A stretch of DNA of 21,435 nucleotides from JAXHTH01 sp034211115 (lineage in GTDB: Bacteria; Planctomycetota; Phycisphaerae; Phycisphaerales; SM1A02). The DNA lies in contig JAXHTH010000057.1 in NCBI GenBank assembly GCA_034211115.1, forward strand, positions 1-21,435, in the 5' to 3' direction. Both the position numbers and the translations under genes were made by a program. The notes under the pieces are model-generated. The model saw nothing but the letters and a program-made list of their open reading frames with translations, had not been told where the DNA came from and did no database searches. Numbering within the stretch: the first letter of the stretch is position 1; every line of letters starts with the position of its first letter. Below are positions 1-6,192 of this stretch, piece by piece.

Positions 1-609
1 CACCGCCCCCCCTGCCAGCACGACGATGCTCGCCCGGAACGAGTGATTGATCGACCGCAGGGCCGGCATCCGCCCCGGCGAAAGACGCGTGACGACGTCC
101 GTGAAGATCCGGGAAGACGTCGGCAGCAGCGGCGCGAGCCTCGAGCGCGGCGTCAGGCCATGCACGTCGATGCCCGCGTCGTTGAGAATGAGCAGGATCG
201 ATCGGAACGCCGCCTCCGCACGATCGAGCCTTCTCGCGTCATCACGGCGCTCGATGACCGGGGCGAGGGCGCGCTCGGCGATCAGATCGCAGACCGGCCC
301 CAGCGACTTGTGCCGGAGCGGTTCGAGGACCGATCGCCAGCGCTCCGGGTCGATCTCGACTCGAAACAGGTCCTCGAATATCGTCGCCAGATCGATCCAG
401 TTCCGGTCGAACGAGGGCAGGCCCATGAGGTTCGCCGCCCGCTCGACGTTCGTCCGGCGGGTGATCGGGATGACGTATCGCGTGTTCGGATCGACCCCCT
501 CCTGCTGGCGCCAGACATCGACCATCACCTCGAGCACCTCGTCGGCGGACATGGGCCGCGCGGGAGGCGAAGCGAGCGCCGGATCCTGTTTGGCCGTGCG
601 TGAATCCAT
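1..609 (-). CDS. Hypothetical protein, N-terminal 203 residues (runs off window)
   Basis: An uninterrupted minus-strand frame runs from ATG at 609 to the window edge, so the C-terminus is missing. I chose this start because GAGGA (619-615) lies 5 nt upstream and the frame begins at the divergent promoter region. The visible part is soluble and charged: an N-terminal MDSRTAKQD, a helical stretch around MSADEVLEVMVDVWRQQ, then RYVIPITRRTNVERAANLMG, and a late LILNDAGIDVHGLTPRS. The last residues (SIVVLAGGAV) are hydrophobic and could open a membrane segment, but the window ends there. I do not recognise the family and assign no function. It is transcribed away from the M42-like peptidase at 667. 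Coding is supported by high-GC third positions and lack of stops over 203 codons; the overlapping plus-strand frames have no credible start signal or recognisable family. Confidence 0.7.
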   Translation of the reverse strand, partial: MDSRTAKQDPALASPPARPMSADEVLEVMVDVWRQQEGVDPNTRYVIPITRRTNVERAANLMGLPSFDRNWIDLATIFEDLFRVEIDPERWRSVLEPLRHKSLGPVCDLIAERALAPVIERRDDARRLDRAEAAFRSILLILNDAGIDVHGLTPRSRLAPLLPTSSRIFTDVVTRLSPGRMPALRSINHSFRASIVVLAGGAV

Positions 610-666
610 CGCCGTCCTCGATCGGCCTCTGCTTGCCGACGGGCCGATCTCAGTTAGTATTCGGCC
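610..666. promoter_or_regulatory. Divergent promoter region; leaderless-type promoter for the 667 gene
   Basis: On the plus strand a -35-like TTGCCG (633-638) and a -10-like TAGTAT (655-660) are separated by 16 nt. The -10 ends 6 nt before the ATG at 667, which would place the transcription start at or very near the A of the start codon. No ribosome binding site precedes 667. On the minus strand the same AT patch reads AATACT, a possible -10 for the 609 gene, so the two promoters may overlap. This is inferred from sequence only. Confidence 0.5.
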
Positions 667-1806
667 ATGACCACCGCCGCACAACGCAAGACGCACGAGA
701 AATGGCTGCACGAGCTCACCGCGATCCCCACCGCCGCCGGGCGGGAGGATCGCGTCATCGCCTGGGTCGAGCACTGGGTCAAGCAGCGCCGCAACCTCAG
801 GCTTCGCCGCGACCGCGCCGGGAATCTCATCATCACCCGCACCGGCCGGCGGAAGGGCAAGCCGATCTACATCACCGGCCATCTCGATCATCCCGGCTTT
901 GTCGTGCGCCGCGTGCTGGATGATCGGACCCTTGAGCTGGAGTTCCGGGGCGGGGTGCATGATCCGTATTTCGAGGATGCCAGGATCGAGCTGTACGACG
1001 CCGAAGACGGCGTCCACCGCGCCACGCTGAGCGGTCTCGATTCGAAAGCCAAGCCGTTCAAACGCGCCACCGCCCGGCTCACGAAGAAGACCGATGCCCT
1101 CGCGCCGGGCGACATCGGACGCTGGGCGTTCCGCGGCCCGCTGCCGCGGGTGAGGGACGGCCTGTTTCACACCTACGCGTGCGACGATCTCGCGGCCGTC
1201 GCCGCCGCGTTCGCCGCCCTCGACCTGTTGCGCCGCAAGCAGAGCACGACGAACGTCGGCCTTTTTCTGACCCGCGCCGAGGAGGTGGGTTTTATCGGCA
1301 CCCTCGCGGCATGTACGGCGCAGAGTCTGCCGAAGAGCGCCCGCCTTCTCTGCCTTGAGAACTCCCGCAGCTTTCCCGAATCGCCCATCGGAGGCGGGCC
1401 CATCCTTCGCGTCGGTGACCGGCTCAGCGTTTTCTCCCCCGCCCTCACCGATCGCATCGGCGCGCTGCTCATGGATCACGAGAAGAAGCACCCCGACTTC
1501 AAGTGGCAGCGCAAGCTCATGCCCGGGGGGGCGTGCGAGGCGACCGCGTTCAGCACCTACGGCTACGAATCCACCTGTATCTGCTTCGCGCTGGGGAATT
1601 ATCACAACATGACCGACATCGACGGCGTCGTCGCGGGCAGCCGACCGGCGAAGGTCGGACCCGAGCACATCTCCATCGACGACTTCCACGGCATGGTCGA
1701 GATGCTCACCATCTGCGCCACGAAGCTGGACAGCGCCCGACTGCCCTCGCTGGAAGGCCGTCTCGACAAGCTCCTCGCATCCCACCGGCACGTGCTCGAG
1801 GAGTGA
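667..1806 (+). CDS. M42/M28-like dinuclear zinc metallopeptidase
   Basis: A 379-residue protein with the ligand pattern of co-catalytic metal aminopeptidases of the MH clan (M42 is the closest fit by motif spacing). Candidate residues are His72 in ITGHLDHPGF (first ligand), Asp173/Asp174 in ACDDLAAV (bridging), Glu205-Glu206 in TRAEEVGF (catalytic base and ligand), Glu231 in LCLEN, and His313 in GNYHNMTD (last ligand). The GGACEATAF segment before the last His resembles the GGTDA-type motif of M42. There is no signal peptide, so it is probably cytoplasmic and would trim N-terminal residues from peptides. Family members are usually about 330-380 residues, so it looks full length. No Shine-Dalgarno motif precedes ATG 667, but a -10-like box lies 6 nt upstream, suggesting leaderless expression. 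M28 or M20 assignment is the main alternative. Confidence 0.85.
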   Translation: MTTAAQRKTHEKWLHELTAIPTAAGREDRVIAWVEHWVKQRRNLRLRRDRAGNLIITRTGRRKGKPIYITGHLDHPGFVVRRVLDDRTLELEFRGGVHDPYFEDARIELYDAEDGVHRATLSGLDSKAKPFKRATARLTKKTDALAPGDIGRWAFRGPLPRVRDGLFHTYACDDLAAVAAAFAALDLLRRKQSTTNVGLFLTRAEEVGFIGTLAACTAQSLPKSARLLCLENSRSFPESPIGGGPILRVGDRLSVFSPALTDRIGALLMDHEKKHPDFKWQRKLMPGGACEATAFSTYGYESTCICFALGNYHNMTDIDGVVAGSRPAKVGPEHISIDDFHGMVEMLTICATKLDSARLPSLEGRLDKLLASHRHVLEE

Positions 1807-1897
1807 TCGCGCGCCGGCGTACCCGTGCATGATGCGAACAGAATGCGAGGGGTCGGTTGTTTTTGAATTGCGCCCGGCACGGCCCGCCGACGTGTCT

Positions 1898-1903
1898 TAC
1901 ATT
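1898..1903 (+). promoter_or_regulatory. -10-like TACATT, 6 nt before start codon
   Basis: TACATT (1898-1903) sits exactly 6 nt before ATG 1910, the same spacing as at the 667 gene. No convincing -35 at 17 nt and no purine-rich ribosome binding site are visible. The same hexamer occurs upstream of the genes at 2634 and 13121, which supports its being a promoter element of this organism. Confidence 0.4.
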
Positions 1904-1909
1904 GCAGGT

Positions 1910-2503
1910 ATGCCGCCTGAGATTGTCGAATCACCGAGCTGGCCGACGGGGGTGACCCAGCTTCTCGATGAGCATCACCTGGTGGTGCTCGCCGGCCGGC
2001 CGGCCCGACGGGCCGAGTTCGCCCGCTCACTGGCGGCCCATCTGGAAACCGTGCCCGACGCGGTGACCGTCGATCTGCCCGGCGAGCAGGCGACATCCCT
2101 CCCCGACTTCTGCCGGATGCTGGAGGGAGCCCTGCAGCCGGCCCGAGCCGTGACCCCGACCCTGGACGGCGTGGTCCGCCTGCTTCGGACCGACCCCCTC
2201 CAGGCGAGGCATCAGTACCTGATCTGGCACGATGCCGACGCCCTGCTGGAGGCGGACGTGACGCTCTTCAGCCGGCTCGTCAACGCCCTGCTGAGCGTCG
2301 CCGCCGAGTTCGAGTACGTCAATCCGGACGTGCTGACCCTCCAGCGGCTGATCTTCCTCGGCTCGGACAAGCTGGGGGCCTACGCGGAGGACGAGAGCGG
2401 ACAGTTCTGCACCTGGCTGGCCGAGGGCGGCAGCACCCGCTTCTGGGAGGTCGCCAGTTGTGTCACCCGGCCCCCCGTCCTGATCTACCGGCTGGACGGG
2501 TGA
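1910..2503 (+). CDS. Hypothetical protein, ATPase-like fold without Walker A (speculative)
   Basis: A 197-residue cytoplasmic protein starting MPPEIVESPSW. I chose ATG 1910 because a TACATT -10-like box lies 6 nt upstream; the in-frame ATG at 1829 would place that promoter inside the gene. The segment HHLVVLAGRPARRAEF looks like a beta strand and turn where AAA/STAND ATPases carry a P-loop, but the GxxxxGK(S/T) signature is absent. YLIWHDADALLE resembles a Walker-B strand followed by an Asp. The C-terminal half contains a long helix (FSRLVNALLSVAAEFEYV) and ends in CVTRPPVLIYRLDG. I cannot name the family, and the ATPase resemblance is inference from pattern only. It lies 103 nt after the peptidase and 130 nt before the methyltransferase, in the same direction, with its own promoter-like element. 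Confidence 0.7.
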   Translation: MPPEIVESPSWPTGVTQLLDEHHLVVLAGRPARRAEFARSLAAHLETVPDAVTVDLPGEQATSLPDFCRMLEGALQPARAVTPTLDGVVRLLRTDPLQARHQYLIWHDADALLEADVTLFSRLVNALLSVAAEFEYVNPDVLTLQRLIFLGSDKLGAYAEDESGQFCTWLAEGGSTRFWEVASCVTRPPVLIYRLDG

Positions 2504-2610
2504 GGCGGCGTTGTGCGCCCGTTCACCGCCGGTGCCTGAAATGGCCACGCGTTCGGCCTCGTCGATGTGAATGTCCTGACGCCTTCTCCACGCCTGGCCC
2601 CTCCTGCCGC

Positions 2611-2626
2611 TACATTCCCGACAGGA
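2611..2626 (+). promoter_or_regulatory. -10-like TACATT and ribosome binding site for the methyltransferase
   Basis: TACATT (2611-2616) is followed by AGGAG (2622-2626), which is 7 nt before ATG 2634. A start site about 7 nt after the -10 would leave a leader of only about 11 nt, just long enough to hold the ribosome binding site. No clear -35 is seen. Confidence 0.45.
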
Positions 2627-2633
2627 GACGATC

Positions 2634-3674
2634 ATGGCCGAACGCAAGAACACCGAATTTGACCGGCCCGGCGGGTACGCGATGCCCCGGGGCGGGATCC
2701 AGATCCAGCGCCGCGCCGCCCGCGACCTCGCCGGCGCGGACATCCGCCTCCTCGGCGATCGCGTCGAGGCCCACGAGCCGGACACGCCGAAGAAGCCCGA
2801 GCCCGCGTACACGGCGTGGAAGCCGGCCACCCGCGTCTACGTCGGCGACTGTCGCGACATCCTCCCCAGTCTCCCCGATCGCGGGAAGGTCGATCTCGTC
2901 TTCGCCGATCCCCCCTTCAACTGGGACGTCCCGTACGACGAGTGGCACGACGGCATGCCGCGCGACCAGTACGAGCGCTTCACGTTCGACTGGCTCGACG
3001 CGTGCGTGGATGTGCTCTCCCCGCGCGGCAGCCTGTGGGTGAACATCCCGGACGACACCGCCGCGGAGGCCGTCGTCCATCTCAAGCGCCGCGGCCTCAC
3101 CATGATCAACTGGTGCGTCTGGCATTTCCGCTTCGGCCAGCACCGCGACAGCTCCTTCATCCTCAGCAAGGTGCATGTGCTGTACTTCGCGAACGACCCG
3201 GCCGATCGCATCTGGCATCCGGAGCGCGTCCTCGAGCCGTCCGACCGCGCGAGTATCTACTTCGATCCCCGCACAATGGCCAAGGAATCCAATCGCGGCC
3301 TGCGGGTGCCGATGGACGTGTGGTACGGCCAGTACTGGGGACGCATCCAGGGCAACAACAAGGAGCGCCGGCACGGCCACCACAACCAGATCCCGGAGGT
3401 CTACCTGGAGCGCATCATCCTCGCCTGCACCGAAGAGAACAGCCTCGTGCTCGATCCGTTTCTGGGCAGCGGCACGACGAGCACCGTCGCCCGGGCGTGG
3501 GGAAGGCGCAGCATCGGCGTCGAGTTCTCGGCCGTCCACGCCGCCAGCGCGTGGGAGCGCATCACGAACGTGGGCATGGTGCGCAAAGGCGCCGGCGCCG
3601 GCCAGTCCTCGGCGATCTTCAAGCCCCGCCGGCTGAAACCGGACGGCTACGGCGCACCCGCGGCGGAATCCTGA
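2634..3674 (+). CDS. Orphan beta-class DNA methyltransferase (N4-cytosine or N6-adenine)
   Basis: A 346-residue site-specific DNA methylase of the N6_N4_Mtase family. The catalytic motif IV, DPPFNW (92-97), precedes the AdoMet-binding motif I, DPFLGSGTT (274-282), the order that defines the beta class. IPEVYLERIILACT (253-266) corresponds to the helix before motif I, and IGVEFS (294-299) to motif II. The region between (about 120-250) would hold the target recognition part. An N-terminal extension of about 65 residues precedes VYVGDCRDIL. No restriction endonuclease or specificity subunit is adjacent, so it is an orphan here and may act in regulation or replication rather than restriction. 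The target base cannot be decided from sequence: DPPF is not diagnostic (SPPY would favour N4-cytosine). AGGAG lies 7 nt before the start. A perfect hairpin follows the stop. Confidence 0.9.
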   Translation: MAERKNTEFDRPGGYAMPRGGIQIQRRAARDLAGADIRLLGDRVEAHEPDTPKKPEPAYTAWKPATRVYVGDCRDILPSLPDRGKVDLVFADPPFNWDVPYDEWHDGMPRDQYERFTFDWLDACVDVLSPRGSLWVNIPDDTAAEAVVHLKRRGLTMINWCVWHFRFGQHRDSSFILSKVHVLYFANDPADRIWHPERVLEPSDRASIYFDPRTMAKESNRGLRVPMDVWYGQYWGRIQGNNKERRHGHHNQIPEVYLERIILACTEENSLVLDPFLGSGTTSTVARAWGRRSIGVEFSAVHAASAWERITNVGMVRKGAGAGQSSAIFKPRRLKPDGYGAPAAES

Positions 3675-3676
3675 TC

Positions 3677-3696
3677 CGGCCGGGCCCGCCCGGCCG
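3677..3696. terminator. Perfect inverted repeat between convergent genes
   Basis: A 20-bp perfect palindromic hairpin (arm CGGCCGGGC, two-base centre) fills the 24-nt gap between the methyltransferase stop (3672-3674) and the minus-strand lipoprotein stop (3699). No T-tract follows on either strand, so it is not a classical intrinsic terminator. It may act as a bidirectional transcription block or mRNA 3'-end stabiliser. Confidence 0.5.
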
Positions 3697-3698
3697 CC

Positions 3699-4115
3699 TC
3701 AGCCTTCGACGATCGGCGGGCGCTTCACGCCGTCGACGTAGACCTCGCCCTCGCCGGTGAGGCGCACCCGACTGCCTTTCTCCATTTCTCCGTAGGACCT
3801 GCCGTTGACGGTGAGGGTGCGCTTCGTGACGTGGCATTCGACCGACTCGCCGTGGAATTCCATCTCGGTGAGGCTCGTCAGTTCGTTCTTCCCCTTGGGC
3901 CACTCGTAGGTCACGCCATGCCACGTCGTCTGGATCATGTAGTCTTCATCGGCCTCGAACGAACGATACTCGTCCGGCGAAGGCTTCCAGATCATGTGGC
4001 GCGTGGTCCTGTACGTGCCGTCCGGCTGCCGCACGGCCGTCGTGCACGTCGTGCACCCGGCGGCGAGCAGCGACACGATCAGAACGGCGAGCAGCGAGAG
4101 TCCTCTTCCAGTCAT
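3699..4115 (-). CDS. Small lipoprotein of unknown function
   Basis: A 138-residue protein with a lipoprotein signal: MTGRG, a hydrophobic stretch LSLLAVLIVSLLAAG, and a lipobox LAAGC with Cys21 as the lipidation site, followed by TTCTTAVRQPDG. ATG 4115 is preferred over an upstream in-frame ATG because AAGGGA lies about 5 nt upstream and the signal peptide begins there. The mature part is beta-rich and polar (YEWPKGKNELTSLTEMEFHGESVECHV), ending with TVNGRSYGEMEKGSRVRLTGEGEVYVDG, which looks like two short beta hairpins. It probably sits at a membrane facing the periplasm. I do not recognise the family. It is downstream of, and co-directional with, the hydrolase lipoprotein at 4181 (65-nt gap), so the two may be co-transcribed. 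Confidence 0.8.
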   Translation of the reverse strand: MTGRGLSLLAVLIVSLLAAGCTTCTTAVRQPDGTYRTTRHMIWKPSPDEYRSFEADEDYMIQTTWHGVTYEWPKGKNELTSLTEMEFHGESVECHVTKRTLTVNGRSYGEMEKGSRVRLTGEGEVYVDGVKRPPIVEG

Positions 4116-4180
4116 GACTGTCCCTTTCCAGGAATGCTCAGACGAGGCGACCGGGGGCGGAAATCCGTGCGGCGACCCGA

Positions 4181-5095
4181 TCATCGGCCGCGAACCTCCG
4201 ACACCACCGACAGGATGTTCTCCAGGACAAGCTCCGGTTCATCCGCATAGAGATTGTGCGAGCTTTCTTCCGCGAAGACGAAGCGTCCGTTCGTCGACTT
4301 CCCGGCGAGCAATCGACTCTGTTCGACCCAGTATCGCTGATATTCCTCCGCGACCTCGCCGAACATCGGGTTCGGCTGGCCCGAGGCGATGACGAGGAGC
4401 GGGATGTCGCCAAACGTCGCGATGCGGCCGGCCTGCTCGGCGCTGATGCCGAACATCTGCTCGTGCTCGGATACCAGCATGCGGAAGAAGGCGGCCTGTG
4501 CGCGCTCCTGCGGATCCGACGACTGTGCGGACGCATCGGCGGTATCACGCCACTGCCGTGTCATCTGCTCCGCCATCCGGCGCAGCTCGGGATACCGCTC
4601 GCCGCCAATCCAGGACAGGGGCGGCGGATCGAGCAGGACCAGGCCGGCCACGTCCTCGGGAAACGCGCCGACGAAGACCTGCATGTTCAGACCCCCCAGC
4701 GAATGACCCACGAGCACGTACGGCCCGGGAATCCCGGCCCGCTGCAACAAGGTCTTGAGCTCCGCTGCAACCTGACCGCTGTCTCTCGGAAGCGGACCCG
4801 GCTCGCTCGACCCGTACCCCGCGCGGTCGTAGGTGCACACGAGCGTCCGCTCGGCGATGCGCTCGCGAAGCGGGGCCCAGTGCTCCGACTGGTCACCGAT
4901 GCCGACGTCGATGATGACGGCCGGCGATCCTTCGCCCTGCCGGCAAAGGTGCAGACGATGCGTTCCGACATCGACCATCCGATCAGAGACCTCCTCGATC
5001 CCGCCGGAACAGGAGACGAGGAGCAGGGAGGCGGCGAAGACGGCCGGTCGCGTCGTGAGGGCCCCTGCGATCGGCGCGATTCTGCTCCGGGCCAT
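4181..5095 (-). CDS. Alpha/beta-hydrolase fold lipoprotein
   Basis: A 304-residue hydrolase. The N-terminus MARSR, a hydrophobic stretch and LLLVSC (Cys29) form a lipoprotein signal, so the enzyme is likely membrane-tethered on the periplasmic side. The fold motifs are in order: VIIDVGIGDQSEHW (61-73, the oxyanion loop of the subfamily lacking the classical HGG), YDRAGYGSSEPG (89-100), VGHSLGG with nucleophile Ser132, LVLLDPPP, and ESSHNLYADEP with His280. The acidic member is probably near 235-250 but cannot be fixed by eye. The substrate is unknown; an esterase or peptidase-like role fits. ATG 5095 is chosen over ATG 5101 because AAAGGA directly abuts 5101 and is 6 nt from 5095. The frame stays open further upstream to 5350, but that extension is Arg/Ala-rich and lacks a start signal. 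Confidence 0.85.
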   Translation of the reverse strand: MARSRIAPIAGALTTRPAVFAASLLLVSCSGGIEEVSDRMVDVGTHRLHLCRQGEGSPAVIIDVGIGDQSEHWAPLRERIAERTLVCTYDRAGYGSSEPGPLPRDSGQVAAELKTLLQRAGIPGPYVLVGHSLGGLNMQVFVGAFPEDVAGLVLLDPPPLSWIGGERYPELRRMAEQMTRQWRDTADASAQSSDPQERAQAAFFRMLVSEHEQMFGISAEQAGRIATFGDIPLLVIASGQPNPMFGEVAEEYQRYWVEQSRLLAGKSTNGRFVFAEESSHNLYADEPELVLENILSVVSEVRGR

Positions 5096-5388
5096 CTTCA
5101 TTCCTTTCCACCAGCCGGCCAGACTCATGCAGGCGGCAACAGCGAACGCCGCCCGGCGCCGGCGCACCTTGAGCGCGATGCGCCGCCCGTCCTTGTTCCG
5201 AACCGCGGGGCGTCGATTTCGCGCGGCCGGTCGCCCGCTTCGGCCGCCGCGGGAATGACCGCGCCGGCGCCGGATCACCGCGGCGTTTTGGCCGCGTGCG
5301 GCATTTTGGCCCGGTGCCGGGCCGGCCTTCGTCATCGTCATCACAATCATCGCGGGTGGGGTGAGCGCCTCCCGTCGGAGATCTCGCC
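5096..5388. other. 293-nt intergenic region between divergent genes
   Basis: I see no credible gene here. On the minus strand it is open in the hydrolase frame but encodes low-complexity Arg/Ala/Gly-rich sequence. It must hold the promoter of the hydrolase and of the broken gene at 5389. A short direct repeat of TTTTGGCC occurs at about 5286 and 5304. GGAG (5377-5380) is the ribosome binding site of the 5389 gene; CACAAT at 5342-5347 is a possible but weak -10. Confidence 0.4.
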
Positions 5389-6083
5389 ATGCGATGCCCC
5401 ACCATCATCATCTGCCTGCTCGGTCTTACCTGCACGTTCGGCCCCGTCCTTGGCCGCCGGCCCGACGACCCGGGCCGGAATCTCGCCATCAGCGACCGGC
5501 CGGAGATGCAGACGAGCCCGCGGATCCGCTGCACGTCCGACGGCGGATGTTACATCGCCTTTTTCGACGACAGCGCCGGCGGCTGGGACGTGTATCTTCA
5601 GCGCCTCGGCGCGGCGCGTGGCCGACTTGGGGATGATCTGCCGTCAAGGCGCCGGTTGCGGCCGTTTGCGCGCGGGGATTGGGCCGCATACACGCATCCT
5701 CGGGTGGGTCAGGCTGCGCTGGAGTGGCGATGGTCGTCCTCGCGCCGATGTTGGCAACCCGTGGAAACCGCCGCGAGATCCCGGCGCGCCGAAGCCGCCT
5801 CATCCCATGCTGGGCGAACCTGAGACCCATCGTAGCGCAACGTTACGAACGCGCTGCCTCCGGTCCTTACCGTCCACCCTCCGGTATCACAGGGCAGCAG
5901 CACACCAATGAGCGCGGCGACGATGACTTCAACGGCGACTGCATCGTCGATGCCGTCGACCTTCTCATGCTCCTCGGCGACTGGGACGCGTGCGAGGACT
6001 GCCCGACCGACCTCAACGAGGACGGCGTGGCTGATACGGGCGATCTTCTCCTGCGCCTCGGCGCGTGGAGACCGTGCGTCTGA
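5389..6083 (+). pseudogene. Broken secreted dockerin-type protein gene
   Basis: The 5' end is convincing: GGAG 8 nt before ATG 5389, a signal peptide (MRCPTIIICLLGLTCTF), then NLAISDRPEMQTSPRIRC and DGGCYIAFFDDSAGGWDVY. That is the opening of a secreted repeat-protein type that I associate with Phycisphaerae, normally several hundred residues longer. After YLQRL the frame turns Arg-rich and stops at 5823. The 3' end is equally recognisable but in another frame: DDDFNGDCIVDAVDLLMLLG, then CEDCPTDLNEDG and GDLLLRLGAWRPCV, a two-repeat dockerin-like tail ending at 6083 and followed by a strong terminator. The gene therefore appears to have lost most of its middle and to carry at least one frameshift between about 5610 and 5900. 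A sequencing or assembly indel could explain the frame change but not the missing body. Alternatively the 5389-5823 and 5908-6083 parts belonged to different genes. Confidence 0.65.
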
Positions 6084-6123
6084 TCACTTCCTGATCCTGA
6101 CACCGGGAGTCAGCGCATCGTGT

Positions 6124-6162
6124 GAAGCCCGCGGGTTGCGACCTGCGGGCTTCCGTTTTTTT
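6124..6162 (+). terminator. Strong intrinsic terminator
   Basis: A 13-bp stem (GAAGCCCGCGGGT with ACCTGCGGGCTTC, one G-U pair) closes a TGCG loop and is followed by CG and seven T residues (6156-6162). It lies 41 nt after the stop of the broken dockerin-type gene and is oriented for the plus strand. Its perfect preservation suggests that the locus was recently functional. Confidence 0.92.
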
Positions 6163-6192
6163 CCGGCCGATCCGCTTGCGCTTCTCCGCAGC

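Noticed and set aside
43..670. Two overlapping plus-strand frames at the window start
   Set aside because: The minus-strand frame has a ribosome binding site, diverges properly from the 667 gene and stays open to the edge; the plus frames overlap each other and read as GC-rich shadow.
1829..1909. Upstream ATG (1829) as start of the 197-aa protein gene
   Set aside because: It lacks a ribosome binding site and would put the TACATT promoter-like box, seen at the same spacing elsewhere, inside the coding region.
5096..5350. N-terminal extension of the hydrolase frame
   Set aside because: Arg/Ala/Gly-rich sequence with no start signal; a lipoprotein signal peptide begins at 5095.
4256..5911. Long plus-strand open frame (551 codons) opposite the hydrolase
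   Set aside because: The hydrolase on the other strand has the Ser/His motifs, a lipobox and a ribosome binding site; the plus frame has none of these.
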